Positions 17,303 to 26,098 of a DNA stretch of 64,000 bases are shown here, piece after piece. The position numbers were made by a program, and so were the translations under genes. The notes beneath the pieces are model-generated. The model was not told the DNA's origin. It did no database searches and saw only the letters and a list, made by a program, of their open reading frames with translations. Origin of the DNA: Actinomycetota bacterium (GTDB lineage: Bacteria; Actinomycetota; Acidimicrobiia; Acidimicrobiales; Ilumatobacteraceae); contig VFYV01000007.1 of NCBI GenBank assembly GCA_016871395.1, forward strand, positions 24,443-88,442. The letters are read 5' to 3'. Each line of letters starts with the position of its first letter. Position 1 is the first letter of the stretch.

Positions 17303-17815
17303 TCACGGGCCGCCGAAGGTGCGTACCGCCTTGTAGAAGGTGGTGGCCCAGGCTCGACAGGTGGGTCGGTCCCACGCCGGCCTCGACGTGCAGTGGCCGA
17401 ACAGGTCCTTCTTGAACTGCGCGTCCAGGCGCGCTCGGTTCGACGCGTTCCACCATCGCCCGTAACTCCAGGTACCGTCGGGACACGTGTGGTTGGTCTG
17501 TCGTTGCGCGCAGTTGAAGCGTTGGTCGAGCATCTTGTAGTTGCGATAGCCGAAGTCGTGGCGCAGACACGCCGCGGTGAAGTCGAACGAACGCCCGGTG
17601 CTGCCCACGATGGGCGCCGAACACTGGTCGGTGGTCCAGACGAGAACCCTGTCCAGTCCGCGAGGCGCGAGTGACGTGGCCACGAAGGAACCAAGTGACG
17701 TGCCGAACATGAGCACCTCCACGCGACCGGCGGTCGTGGCGTGGTCGGCTACCGCGACGGAAGGGGCGGTCAGGGAACTCGCAACCGCGACGAGGACGGC
17801 CAGGGTCAGACCCAT
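17303..17815 (-). CDS. Secreted prokaryotic phospholipase A2
   Basis: A 170-residue exported protein. Residues 1-23 form a signal peptide (LAVLVAVASSLTAPSVAVA, predicted cleavage after AVA). The mature part has FDFTAACLRHDFGYRNYK with the His86-Asp87 catalytic dyad, the signature of the streptomycete-type phospholipase A2 family, plus several cysteines for disulfides (C65, C83, C102, C111, C142, C153). It would hydrolyse sn-2 esters of extracellular phospholipids. The start is the ATG with AGAGGAG upstream; the frame runs 17 codons further without signal character. Confidence 0.88.
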   Translation of the reverse strand: MGLTLAVLVAVASSLTAPSVAVADHATTAGRVEVLMFGTSLGSFVATSLAPRGLDRVLVWTTDQCSAPIVGSTGRSFDFTAACLRHDFGYRNYKMLDQRFNCAQRQTNHTCPDGTWSYGRWWNASNRARLDAQFKKDLFGHCTSRPAWDRPTCRAWATTFYKAVRTFGGP

Positions 17816-17900
17816 GTGCTCCTCTTCTTGTACCGAGCAGGGAGGTGTGGGGCCGATACCCCTCACCGAATCGGGGTGGGATCGAGACGTTCGCGGGCGG

Positions 17901-18401
17901 TCAGGAAGTCGGATAGGTGGCTTCGATGGCGTTGATCAACAGCCCCATCTCGACCGCACCTACGGCGGCCTCGTCGCCCTTGTTGTCCACGCCGGGACCC
18001 GATCGATCGATCGCTTGTTGGTTGGTATCGACGGTGAGTACACCGAACATCACCGGAATCCCGGTCTCCAATTGTGCGTTCTGAATGCCCCGCGCACATT
18101 CACCGGCCACGAACTCGAAGTGAGCGGTGTCTCCGCGAATGACGGCCCCCAAGGTGATGATGGCGTCGTAGTTGCCCGATCCGGCCATGGTGACGGCGGC
18201 CAACGGAATCTCGAAGGCACCGGGCACCCAGACCACGTCGATGTTGGTTTCTTTCACCCGACAACGACCCAAGCCGCGTCGGGCACCGGCCAACAACTCG
18301 GTCACGATGTGGTCGTTGAATCGGGCACACACGATTCCGATGGACAACGCCGATCCGTCGAAGGACTCGGGCATGGTCTGGCTGCTCTGGATTCTGGTCA
18401 T
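17901..18401 (-). CDS. ribH: 6,7-dimethyl-8-ribityllumazine synthase
   Basis: Condenses ribulose-derived dihydroxybutanone phosphate with 5-amino-6-ribitylaminouracil. It has IGIVCARFNDHIVTELLAGA, VPGAFEIPLA, GAVIRGDTAHFEFVA (catalytic histidine) and FGVLTVDT. Length 166. GAGGAG lies six bases before the ATG. It is the last gene of the rib operon, 40 bases after ribBA, and so falls under the FMN riboswitch. Confidence 0.95.
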   Translation of the reverse strand: MTRIQSSQTMPESFDGSALSIGIVCARFNDHIVTELLAGARRGLGRCRVKETNIDVVWVPGAFEIPLAAVTMAGSGNYDAIITLGAVIRGDTAHFEFVAGECARGIQNAQLETGIPVMFGVLTVDTNQQAIDRSGPGVDNKGDEAAVGAVEMGLLINAIEATYPTS

Positions 18402-18441
18402 GATGATCTCCTCAGTGCCGTCTTGGTGATCCGACTCCGCG

Positions 18442-19671
18442 TCAGGCGGACGCCTCGGGAAGGTCCAACAGGTGTCCCATGCGGTCGCGTTTGGTCTGCA
18501 GGTACTTCAGGTTTTCCTCGGTGGGCGTCGGACTCAGCACGACGCGCTCGGTGATTTCCAGCCCGTAACCCTCGAGACCTCCGTACTTGGCCGGATTGTT
18601 GGTGATGAGGCGCAACTTGTTGGCACCGAGGTCCGCCAATATCTGGGCGCCGATTCCGTACTCGCGGCTGTCCACGGGCAGTCCCAACTCGGTGTTGGCA
18701 TCGACGGTGTCGAGCCCGTCGTCCTGCAACGAGTACGCCCGAATCTTGTGGCCGATGCCGATGCCACGCCCTTCGTGCCCGCGCAGGTACACCACCACAC
18801 CGCGACCCTCCTTGGCGATGAGGGCCATGGCCGAGTTCAACTGAGGACCACAGTCACAACGACGACTGTTGAACACGTCTCCCGTGAGGCACTCGCTGTG
18901 CACGCGCACCAGCGAGGGGGCACCGTCGCCCACGTCACCCATGCTGAAGGCCAGATGCTCGGTGTCGTCGAGGTGGCTGCGATACGCGGTGCAGGTGAAC
19001 GTGCCCCAATCGGTGGGTACTTGGGCCTGCCCGATGCGGGTCACCAACTTCTCGTGTCGGCGGCGACTCTTGATGAGTTCGGCGATGCTCGATAGGAGCA
19101 GACCGTGCTCTCGGCAGAAATCGATCAGTTGCGGTAGGCGCGACATGGAGCCGTCCTCGTTCACGATCTCGCAGATGATTCCCGCCGGTTCGAGTCCGGC
19201 CATGCGCGCCAAATCGACCGCAGCCTCGGTGTGGCCGGCGCGCTTCAACACGCCGCCCTCGCGAGCGCGTAGCGGAAAGATGTGACCGGGTCGGGCGAAG
19301 GCCGTGAAGTTCACGGTGGGATCGGCCAGAGCGCGCAGGGTGGCGGCACGATCGGCGGCCGAGATGCCGGTGGTGGTGCCCTCGATGAGATCGACCGACA
19401 CGGTGAAGGCCGTGCGATGGCTCTCGGTGTTGTTCTCCACCATCAGGGGAAGACGCAGATCGTCACAGCGCTCGCCGGTGAGCGGCGCCACCACCACGCC
19501 AGAGGTGTGGCGCACGATGAAGGCGATCTTCTCGGGCGTGGCGAACTGCGCCGCCATGATGAGGTCGCCCTCGTTCTCGCGATCCTCGTCGTCGACCATG
19601 ACCACGATCTCGCCACGGCCGATGGCCGCCACGACGTCCTCGATCGGGGCGAAAGAAAATTCGCTGTTCAC
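18442..19671 (-). CDS. ribBA: Bifunctional 3,4-dihydroxy-2-butanone 4-phosphate synthase / GTP cyclohydrolase II
   Basis: Two domains: RibB at about residues 1-200 ([17 protein letters not shown], metal and substrate acids) and RibA at about 210-409 ([20 protein letters not shown] with the zinc cysteines, then [11 protein letters not shown] and YGIGAQIL). It supplies both branches of riboflavin synthesis. GTG at 19671 was chosen: AAGGAG lies five bases upstream and the codon overlaps the ribD stop as GTGA. The frame remains open 167 codons upstream only because it shadows ribD. Confidence 0.95.
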   Translation of the reverse strand: MNSEFSFAPIEDVVAAIGRGEIVVMVDDEDRENEGDLIMAAQFATPEKIAFIVRHTSGVVVAPLTGERCDDLRLPLMVENNTESHRTAFTVSVDLIEGTTTGISAADRAATLRALADPTVNFTAFARPGHIFPLRAREGGVLKRAGHTEAAVDLARMAGLEPAGIICEIVNEDGSMSRLPQLIDFCREHGLLLSSIAELIKSRRRHEKLVTRIGQAQVPTDWGTFTCTAYRSHLDDTEHLAFSMGDVGDGAPSLVRVHSECLTGDVFNSRRCDCGPQLNSAMALIAKEGRGVVVYLRGHEGRGIGIGHKIRAYSLQDDGLDTVDANTELGLPVDSREYGIGAQILADLGANKLRLITNNPAKYGGLEGYGLEITERVVLSPTPTEENLKYLQTKRDRMGHLLDLPEASA

Positions 19672-20693
19672 GTGGGCTCCTTGCTGGTGGGGGAATGGTG
19701 GGCGGGAATCGAGTCGATCACGATCTCGACGTCGTCTCCGAGAATTCGTGTGGAGACCAGACGCCCACGACGGATGTCGTCGATGGTGGCGGCGCCGGGT
19801 CCGGCGAACAATGGACGACCGCTGGCGCCCAGAAAAGCGGGTGCGAGATGAAGGACGTGGCGATCCACCAGTCCGGCCTCGTAAAACGACGAGGCGACCG
19901 TGGCTCCACCTTCGACCATCAATTGCAACACGCCGTCGGCGCCGAGATGATCGAGCAACGACTCGAGTGAGTCGGTCCACTCCAGGCACGGACGTACGCG
20001 TGCGTCGGCTGGAGCCGAGCCCAACACGATTCGACGCGGTGAGGGCCCGTCCACCAGACGAGTGGTGAGTTCGGGGTCGTCGGCTCGCACGGTGCCGGCG
20101 CCCACCACGATGGCGTCGCTGTCGGCGCGCAATGCGTGCACCGCCGCGCGGGCGGCCTCTCCGGTGATCCATCGACTGCTGCCGTCGGCGGCTGCGGTGC
20201 GACCGTCCATGCTGGCGGCCAGTTTCGACACCACGAAGGGCCGACCGGTGCGACGATGATGCAGATAGGGACGAAGTTGCTCGTGCGCCTCATCGGCGAG
20301 GCAGCCGATGTCCACGTGCAGGCCCGCCGCGCGCAACATCGTGTGACCTCGACCGGCGACGTTGGTGTCGGGATCTTCGAGCGCACTCACCACACGGGCC
20401 ACGCCGGCTTCGATCAGCGCTTCGGCACATGGGCCGGTGCGACCGTGGTGACTGCACGGCTCCAAGGTGGTGTAGACGGTGGCGCCTCGAACGTCGGCAC
20501 CGGCATCACGGGCCGCGTGAAGAGCCACGATCTCGCCATGACGTCCGCCCGGCGGTTCGGTGGCGCCCACGAAGACCCGACCATCGACGCATTCGATGAC
20601 CGAACCCACCCACGGGTTGGGCGACGTGCGACGACGAACGCTCGAAGCGGCCTCGATCGCCTGTCGCATGCGGTTGTCGTCAGAGGTGGTCAT
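19668..20693 (-). CDS. ribD: Bifunctional diaminohydroxyphosphoribosylaminopyrimidine deaminase / uracil reductase
   Basis: Second and third steps of riboflavin synthesis. The N-terminal cytidine-deaminase-like domain has HGE (52-54; many relatives have HAE) and [11 protein letters not shown] for zinc. The C-terminal reductase has [30 protein letters not shown] and [12 protein letters not shown]. Length is 341 from the ATG at 20693. No ribosome site is visible before that ATG, so the exact start is less sure. It is the first gene of the operon behind the FMN riboswitch, and it abuts ribBA directly with no ribE between. Confidence 0.93.
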   Translation of the reverse strand: MTTSDDNRMRQAIEAASSVRRRTSPNPWVGSVIECVDGRVFVGATEPPGGRHGEIVALHAARDAGADVRGATVYTTLEPCSHHGRTGPCAEALIEAGVARVVSALEDPDTNVAGRGHTMLRAAGLHVDIGCLADEAHEQLRPYLHHRRTGRPFVVSKLAASMDGRTAAADGSSRWITGEAARAAVHALRADSDAIVVGAGTVRADDPELTTRLVDGPSPRRIVLGSAPADARVRPCLEWTDSLESLLDHLGADGVLQLMVEGGATVASSFYEAGLVDRHVLHLAPAFLGASGRPLFAGPGAATIDDIRRGRLVSTRILGDDVEIVIDSIPAHHSPTSKEPT

Positions 20694-20755
20694 GGGTGTC
20701 GTCGGGTTGTCGGGTCCTCGACCCGGGCGGGGAGACGGCAACGCCGGCACGACGA

Positions 20756-20809
20756 CGACCAACGGCGTAGCCAGGCCGCCCGCGGGCGACCAATGGCGCA
20801 GCCAGGCCG
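20756..20809. repeat. Two 23-bp imperfect direct repeats in the rib leader
   Basis: CGACCAACGGCGTAGCCAGG plus three bases (20756-20778) recurs at 20787-20809 with two mismatches, 31 bases apart. A self-complementary GCCCGCGGGC lies between them. Both are in the stretch between the riboswitch and ribD, where the expression platform must be. Confidence 0.7.
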
Positions 20810-20814
20810 ATGCG

Positions 20815-20943
20815 CACCCGTGCTCCCATCCGGACTCTGACCGTCGGCCTTGGAATTCCACCAAGTCGGCTCCGGGGGATCTCCTCCGGAGTTCGCGGGC
20901 TGTACCGCCGGTTTGGACTTTCACCAAAACCCCGCACGGGGTG
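20815..20943 (-). promoter_or_regulatory. FMN riboswitch (RFN element)
   Basis: Minus strand. The conserved blocks occur in order: GGTGAAAGTCC, AACCGGCGGTACAGCCCGCGA, GGTGGAATTCC, GCCGACGGTCAGAGTCCGGA and TGGGAG. P1 closes between the 5' part (20934-20943) and 3' part (20815-20823): CACC(C)CGTGC pairs with GCACGGGTG. FMN binding should shut off ribD-ribBA-ribH. The control region (20694-20814) has a GC-rich palindrome but no T-run, so the mechanism is unclear. Confidence 0.96.
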
Positions 20944-20961
20944 TTTTCAATTGTCGCTGTG

Positions 20962-20967
20962 AGTCTA
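20962..20967 (-). promoter_or_regulatory. Probable rib operon promoter -10 box
   Basis: TAGACT on the minus strand, 18 bases before the riboswitch P1. It overlaps the stop codon of the upstream decarboxylase gene, so the rib promoter is embedded in the end of that gene. Confidence 0.4.
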
Positions 20968-22383
20968 CGCCCCGTCCCGCAACAAACCCCACGCCGACTC
21001 GACATGTTCCCAGGTGGTGGTGCGACTGCCGATGCTGAAACGCAGGACACTGCGTCCGTCCAGCGCCGTGCGGGTGAACATGACTTGACGGGTGGCATTG
21101 GCCGACTCGACGAGGGCGTCGGTGAGGACGTCGCCGTGCTCGGGGGAGTCGCCCCGCAGGCGCAAGCAGAGCAGGTTCAAGGGATGCTCGGCCACGATCT
21201 CGAAGCGCGGGTCGGCGGCCACCAAGGCGGCCAGCCGCTGGGTCATGTCGACGTGGCTTCGGATCAACGGCCGGAATACGTCGGTGCCGTCGGTGCGGAT
21301 GGCGAACCACAACTTCAGCGAACGGAAGCGACGGCCGAGCGGAATCTGCCAATCGCGATAGTCGATGGCGGCACCGGACTGCGCGGCCGCCGAGCGCAGG
21401 TATTCGGGCAGGATGCTGAGCGCTCCCAACAACGATGTTCGGTCGGCGGTCCAGAACAAGTCGCAGTCGAAGTTGACACCCATCCACTTGTGCGGGTTGG
21501 TGCAGTAACTGTCGGCGAGTTCCAGTCCGTCATTCACCCATCGCAACGACGGCTCGAGAGCGGCGATGCCGTGCATGGCTGCGTCGACGTGCAACCAGAT
21601 TCGATGCTCGCGAGCCACGGCGGCGATCTTCGCGGTGGGATCGAAGGCGCCCGATGAAGTGGTGCCGTGCGTGCTGCACACCCAGAACGGTACGAGGCCC
21701 CGTCGTTCGTCTTCTTCCACGATCGCGCGCAAGGCGTCGACGTTCATGGCGAAATTCTCGTCGTGGGCGACGATACGAATATTGGCGGTGCCGATGCCGG
21801 CGATACGCAAGCCCTTCTCGATACTGCTGTGTGCTTGCGAGGTGCAGTAGGCGATCAATTTCGATGTGTCACCGTCGGTGTTCACGCGACCGTCGGTGCG
21901 CTTCCAGCGCGCGGCCAGGATCGACGACAACGTGGCTTCGCTCGCCGAACCCTGGATGACGCCACCACCGTTTTCCGACGTGCTGCGGAAGTGCGCCGGG
22001 AGGCCCAGCAACTCCTGCATCCAATCCATCATGAGCGTCTCCACCTCGGTGCAGGCCGGACTGGACAACCAACTCATGCCCTGCACTCCGAGGCCGGCGG
22101 TCAACAGATCGGCCAGGATCGACGGGTACGACGAATTTCCGGGAAAGAAGGCGTAGAAGTTCGGGTGTTGCCAGTGCGTGAGTCCCGGAATCACGATGTC
22201 GACAACGTCGCGGAGCACGGCGTCGAAGGGTTCGGGGTTGGTGGGTGGATGCTCGGGTAGTTGCGCACGTACGTCGCCGGGCCTCACGTCGGAGGTGACG
22301 GGGCGATCGCCGATGGTCTCCAGATAACTCGCGATCAACTCGATCATGGCGTGGCCCTGCTCGCGGAATTCCCGTGCGTCCAT
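20965..22383 (-). CDS. Pyridoxal-dependent (group II, aromatic-L-amino-acid type) decarboxylase
   Basis: A 472-residue fold-type I PLP decarboxylase. The N-terminus MDAREFREQGHAMIELIASY and the HPNFYAFFPGNSSYPSIL block match aromatic amino acid decarboxylases. HVDAAMHG contains the Asp that pairs with the PLP nitrogen, and NPHKWMGVNFDC the Schiff-base lysine. Likely substrates are Tyr, Trp, Phe or Dopa; a choice cannot be made from sequence. It has a leaderless start 28 bases from a divergent hydrolase gene, and its 3' end overlaps the rib promoter. Confidence 0.9.
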   Translation of the reverse strand: MDAREFREQGHAMIELIASYLETIGDRPVTSDVRPGDVRAQLPEHPPTNPEPFDAVLRDVVDIVIPGLTHWQHPNFYAFFPGNSSYPSILADLLTAGLGVQGMSWLSSPACTEVETLMMDWMQELLGLPAHFRSTSENGGGVIQGSASEATLSSILAARWKRTDGRVNTDGDTSKLIAYCTSQAHSSIEKGLRIAGIGTANIRIVAHDENFAMNVDALRAIVEEDERRGLVPFWVCSTHGTTSSGAFDPTAKIAAVAREHRIWLHVDAAMHGIAALEPSLRWVNDGLELADSYCTNPHKWMGVNFDCDLFWTADRTSLLGALSILPEYLRSAAAQSGAAIDYRDWQIPLGRRFRSLKLWFAIRTDGTDVFRPLIRSHVDMTQRLAALVAADPRFEIVAEHPLNLLCLRLRGDSPEHGDVLTDALVESANATRQVMFTRTALDGRSVLRFSIGSRTTTWEHVESAWGLLRDGA

Positions 22384-22395
22384 GACGCAAGGCTA
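22384..22395 (-). promoter_or_regulatory. Leaderless promoter -10 box of the decarboxylase gene
   Basis: TAGCCT on the minus strand (22390-22395), six bases, ATG at 22383. It faces the divergent TACGGT box four bases away. Confidence 0.5.
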
Positions 22396-22399
22396 CGGT

Positions 22400-22411
22400 T
22401 ACGGTGGCTCT
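22400..22411 (+). promoter_or_regulatory. Leaderless promoter -10 box of the alpha/beta hydrolase gene
   Basis: TACGGT (22400-22405), six bases, GTG at 22412. Its -35 region must lie within the decarboxylase coding start. Confidence 0.5.
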
Positions 22412-23341
22412 GTGAGCATCGACCCGAATCGATTCGAATTGAAGCGCGCCGCTCCACGCGGTTTCGACCAGGCCTACGTGCACGAGCGGGCCGACGTCAC
22501 CGGGCGACGGGTCGCGCTGTTGTGTGTTCACGGCTGGCCCGAGAGCAAACGTATCTTCTGGAAGGTGATCGAACCGTTCGTGGCCGCGGGTTTCGACGTG
22601 ATCGTGCCCGATCTGCGAGGGTTTGGCGACAGTGCGCGAGCCCCCGACGGTCGATACGACACCGTCGCCCACGCCCGAGATCTGTTCGCGCTGGTCCATG
22701 ATCATCTGGGCTACGACAAGGTCGTCGTGGTGGGTGGCGACCTCGGCGGACCGGTCATTCAGGACATGGCCCTTCGGTATCCTGCGTTCGTCGAGCGCAT
22801 GGTTCTTTTCAACTCACCTTTGCCCTACGACAAGGAGCGCATGGCCGAGATGTCCGGCACGCGCGCACCACGCGAGTCGGCCGACTATTTCCTTCGTCAG
22901 GGCACCGACCCCGAACGCTTGGCGCAGGAACTCTCCACCTCGGTCGCTCGTCGCGCGTACATCTCCACGTTCTACACCAGTCGCTTCTGGGCCCATCCGG
23001 GTACGTTCTCGCCGGATGATGTGAACTTCCATACCGAACCCTTCGGTGACGCCGACACCTTGCGCGACTCGTTCGGCGCGTACGAGAGCGCGTTCGATCC
23101 GAGCAAGCGCCCCGAGCCGACGGTCATGGGTCGCAACGATGTGACGCCCACGTTGGTGCTGTTCGGACCGTCGGACCACGTGATCTATCCGGCATTCGAC
23201 CGCATGGCCGCGGTGACCTTCGGTCGCCACGTGGGCCCGTTTCTGCTGCGCGACTGTGGACACTTCGTTCCCTGGGAGGCACCTCACGCGCTGGTGTCGG
23301 GCACCGTGGCATTCTGCGCGGACCTGTTGAGTCAGGACTGA
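22412..23341 (+). CDS. Alpha/beta hydrolase of the epoxide hydrolase / haloalkane dehalogenase branch
   Basis: A 309-residue hydrolase. HGWPES is the oxyanion motif, VVGGDLGGPV carries an Asp nucleophile (epoxide-hydrolase-like GGDxGG rather than a serine GxSxG), LFGPSDHVIYP the acid, and DCGHFVPWEAP the catalytic histidine. An Asp nucleophile suggests epoxide or halide substrates rather than esters. The GTG at 22412 is supported by a leaderless promoter; an upstream ATG at 22346 would overlap the divergent gene. Confidence 0.85.
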   Translation: MSIDPNRFELKRAAPRGFDQAYVHERADVTGRRVALLCVHGWPESKRIFWKVIEPFVAAGFDVIVPDLRGFGDSARAPDGRYDTVAHARDLFALVHDHLGYDKVVVVGGDLGGPVIQDMALRYPAFVERMVLFNSPLPYDKERMAEMSGTRAPRESADYFLRQGTDPERLAQELSTSVARRAYISTFYTSRFWAHPGTFSPDDVNFHTEPFGDADTLRDSFGAYESAFDPSKRPEPTVMGRNDVTPTLVLFGPSDHVIYPAFDRMAAVTFGRHVGPFLLRDCGHFVPWEAPHALVSGTVAFCADLLSQD

Positions 23342-23350
23342 CACCCGCCG

Positions 23351-24616
23351 TCAGAGGCTCGGTGGGAGCAGTCGGTTCACGTTCTGGAACACGAAGTACA
23401 GAACAACCAAGAAGGGTGCGAAACCGACGGTCGCACCGAGGAGGCGATTTCGGAATCGTTTGGCGACCAGCCATGCTCCCCAGACGACGAAAATCTCGAG
23501 CGCGGTCCAGACCAGCACATCGGACCAGGCCGCGCCATCGGAAAACCATCCTCTTTCGAAGATGTCAGATTCCACCTCGACGTCGAAGATGACGGGAACG
23601 GTGGTGGGGGCGCTCGTCGTTTCCCCGACGCTGTCGTCCATGGTGGTCGACGAGGCCGATGACGAGACGGACGACGACACGGTGGTCGAATTTGCCGAGG
23701 TCTCTGCGGTCGGGTAGGCCGCCGCGGGTCCGGCGGCCACCGGGCTGATGCTGGTGTCGAGTTCGGCCGACACGATGAGGCGCAACTTGGCCGAGAACTC
23801 GGGGTGACAGGTGGTGAGTGTGAGTGTGGCGATCGTGGGATCGGTGGTGGCCACGACCCACGAGTCGGCGGGTCCGACGATCTGGGTTCCGGTGACGCGG
23901 TACACGAACTGGCGGGTGAAGAGATCAGTGACCCTGATCTCGTCGCCGACCTCCAGTTCATCCAACTTTCGGAAAGGCTCGCCGTACGTGGTGCGGTGAC
24001 CGGCGATGGCCGCGTTACCCAACTCGCCGGGTAATGGCGTATCGGGGTAGTGACCGGGGGCCTTTTTTAAATCGGCGGTTCGCACTCCGGCCACCACGAA
24101 CTTCCTCACACCGATGGTGGGTAGTTCGATGATGGCGAGGGGGTCACCTTCCACGATGGGGATCGGCTCGCGTGTCTCGCTCGGCGCGGGGTCGTCGCTC
24201 GGTGTGGTGGATTTAGTGACACCGGGATCCGTCGTCACTCCGGGGTTTGCGGCCCCCTCGCCGACATCAGCGACGAGTTCGGCGAAAGAGTCGTCGAGGC
24301 GATTCTGCGACTGGGCTTCCTCGATACCGGTGCCCCACAACTGGTAGCCGACGAAGAGAAACATCAGCAGGCTGGTGATGATGAGACCACTGCCGAGACG
24401 ACCGAGAAACCAGTACCAATCGCGGGGTGGCTTGGGTCGGTCCCAAAAGGACACGGTCGGCGTCGGCACGTTCGATCCGGTTCCCACGTGATTCGGTGGA
24501 TCCGTGAAATACTTGCCCGATCCTCGCGCCGTGACGCGTGGGATGGGCTGGGAGACACCGAACGGGTCATAATCGTCGGGAGGCTCGAACATCTCCACGA
24601 AATCGTCTCTCGCCAC
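23351..24616 (-). CDS. Class E-like sortase with extra C-terminal membrane helices
   Basis: A 421-residue membrane protein. After a cytoplasmic proline-rich N-terminus come a transmembrane helix (about 71-93), an extracellular linker, and a sortase domain (about 155-285) with His207 in AGHRTTYG, Cys270 in TLTLTTCHPEF and Arg279 in KLRL; TLTTC is the class E signature. A Ser/Thr-rich stretch follows (about 305-345), then two hydrophobic segments (about 365-385 and 395-415). Most class E sortases lack this tail. It should anchor LPxTG-like proteins to the wall, but no substrate is seen here. Confidence 0.85.
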   Translation of the reverse strand: MARDDFVEMFEPPDDYDPFGVSQPIPRVTARGSGKYFTDPPNHVGTGSNVPTPTVSFWDRPKPPRDWYWFLGRLGSGLIITSLLMFLFVGYQLWGTGIEEAQSQNRLDDSFAELVADVGEGAANPGVTTDPGVTKSTTPSDDPAPSETREPIPIVEGDPLAIIELPTIGVRKFVVAGVRTADLKKAPGHYPDTPLPGELGNAAIAGHRTTYGEPFRKLDELEVGDEIRVTDLFTRQFVYRVTGTQIVGPADSWVVATTDPTIATLTLTTCHPEFSAKLRLIVSAELDTSISPVAAGPAAAYPTAETSANSTTVSSSVSSSASSTTMDDSVGETTSAPTTVPVIFDVEVESDIFERGWFSDGAAWSDVLVWTALEIFVVWGAWLVAKRFRNRLLGATVGFAPFLVVLYFVFQNVNRLLPPSL

Positions 24617-24629
24617 GTGACGAACGCTA
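24617..24629 (-). promoter_or_regulatory. Leaderless promoter -10 box of the sortase gene
   Basis: TAGCGT on the minus strand (24624-24629), seven bases, GTG at 24616. It lies in the 62-base divergent spacer with ccmA. Confidence 0.45.
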
Positions 24630-24678
24630 TCGGCGACCCTCTTGGCGTGACCAGTAGGCGAGGTAGCGTCGAGGGGGC

Positions 24679-25338
24679 ATGGCGCCCGATCCTCCCGTGG
24701 TACTGAATGACGCCGTCGTGGTGATTGGAGCGTTCCCGGTGTTGGCCGGCGCCAACCTCACCGTTCGAAGTGGAGAGATCGTTCTCCTGCGTGGTCCGAA
24801 TGGTGCGGGCAAGACGACACTGCTGCGTTTGTGCGCCGGTTTGATCGAACTCAAACGCGGTCGAGGGCGGGTGCTCGGACACGACCTGTCGACCGATCGT
24901 TGGTCGGTGCGTCATCGCGTCGGATTGTTGGGTCACGCCAACGGTCTGTACCCCGACCTGACGGTGAGGGAAAACGTGGCCTTCTGGGGTCGTACGGTCG
25001 GGGCAACCGATGCCGAAATCGCCGCCGCTTTGAGGCGTATGGCTCTCGACGCTCGTCTTGCTGATGTACAGATCTCCCGATTGTCGGCCGGACAGCGACG
25101 ACGAACCGCCTTGGCGGCCTTGGTGGCACGTCGCGCCGAACTGTGGCTTCTCGATGAACCCCACGCCGGTCTCGATGCCGCCGGACGCGACGAGCTGGAC
25201 GAAGTGTTACGTCAAGCGGCTCAGGCGGGTGCAACGATCATGGTGGCCAGCCATGAACTGGAGCGCGCGGGCACCCTGGCGACACGTCAGGTGGAAGTGG
25301 TGGCCGGCCAGGTGCGGGATTCCGGAGCGATCTCATGA
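24679..25338 (+). CDS. ccmA: Heme exporter ATP-binding subunit CcmA
   Basis: ATPase of the CcmABCD complex that releases holo-CcmE during System I cytochrome c maturation. Walker A is GPNGAGKT (39-46), the signature ISRLSAGQRRR, and Walker B LWLLDEPHAGLD. The 219-residue length fits CcmA rather than a general exporter. It is the first gene of the ccm operon and overlaps ccmB as ATGA. Confidence 0.92.
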   Translation: MAPDPPVVLNDAVVVIGAFPVLAGANLTVRSGEIVLLRGPNGAGKTTLLRLCAGLIELKRGRGRVLGHDLSTDRWSVRHRVGLLGHANGLYPDLTVRENVAFWGRTVGATDAEIAAALRRMALDARLADVQISRLSAGQRRRTALAALVARRAELWLLDEPHAGLDAAGRDELDEVLRQAAQAGATIMVASHELERAGTLATRQVEVVAGQVRDSGAIS

Positions 25339-26042
25339 GTGAGAGACGTCACGCTTTCGCATCGGTGCGAGCCACGGCACGGCTGATCGCGGTCAAGGAC
25401 CTGCGAATCGAACGACGCGGACGGGTGCTCACCAATCAGGTGCTTCCCTTCGCGCTCATCGTGATGGTGATGTTCGCCTTCGCCCTCGACAGTGACGCCG
25501 TTCTCGAAAGGGTGGCGCCGGGTCTGGTGTGGCTCGCCACCCTGTTCAGCACCTTGTTCGTGATCGCCCGCTCGTTCGCCGTCGAAGGTTCGGACGGGGC
25601 CCTCGACCAACTGCGCACATCGGGCGCGCCGAGTGCGGGCATCTTCCTCGGCAAGGCCCTGGCTTTGATGGTGCAACTGCTGGTGTTGGTGGTCGTGCTG
25701 GTGGTGGCGGCGGTCGTCCTGTACCGGGCCGACCTGTCGTGGCAGGGGGGAGTGTTGTTGGTCACCACGGCGGTGGCCGCGACCGGCGGATTGGCCGCGG
25801 TGGGTACCCTGTATGGCGGTCTCTCCGCCGGGGCCAAGGGTCGCGAAACGTTGCTTCCGCTGCTCGTTCTCCCGGTGGTGGCACCCGTGCTGATCGGGGC
25901 GACCCGAGCCACCGAATCGGCCTTCGGCACGAACGGAATAGCCGTCGGAGAAGGTTGGCCCTGGTTGGGCTTACTGGCGGTGTTCGCCGTGTTGTTCGGT
26001 GTGACGGGTGCGATTGCGTTCGGCTCACTGCTCGACGAATGA
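25335..26042 (+). CDS. ccmB: Heme exporter permease CcmB
   Basis: A 235-residue integral membrane subunit of CcmABCD. KDLRIERRGRVLTNQVLPFA is the typical cytoplasmic opening (K-D-x-x-E-x-R), followed by FAxDSD-like residues and about six hydrophobic segments including LMVQLLVLVVVLVVAAVVLY. It overlaps ccmA by four bases. Confidence 0.92.
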   Translation: MSERRHAFASVRATARLIAVKDLRIERRGRVLTNQVLPFALIVMVMFAFALDSDAVLERVAPGLVWLATLFSTLFVIARSFAVEGSDGALDQLRTSGAPSAGIFLGKALALMVQLLVLVVVLVVAAVVLYRADLSWQGGVLLVTTAVAATGGLAAVGTLYGGLSAGAKGRETLLPLLVLPVVAPVLIGATRATESAFGTNGIAVGEGWPWLGLLAVFAVLFGVTGAIAFGSLLDE

Positions 26043-26098
26043 CGGAACGAAAATGAGACGGCGCCTTCGGGTGTCCCGCACGACAAGTGGAGAGGAAC

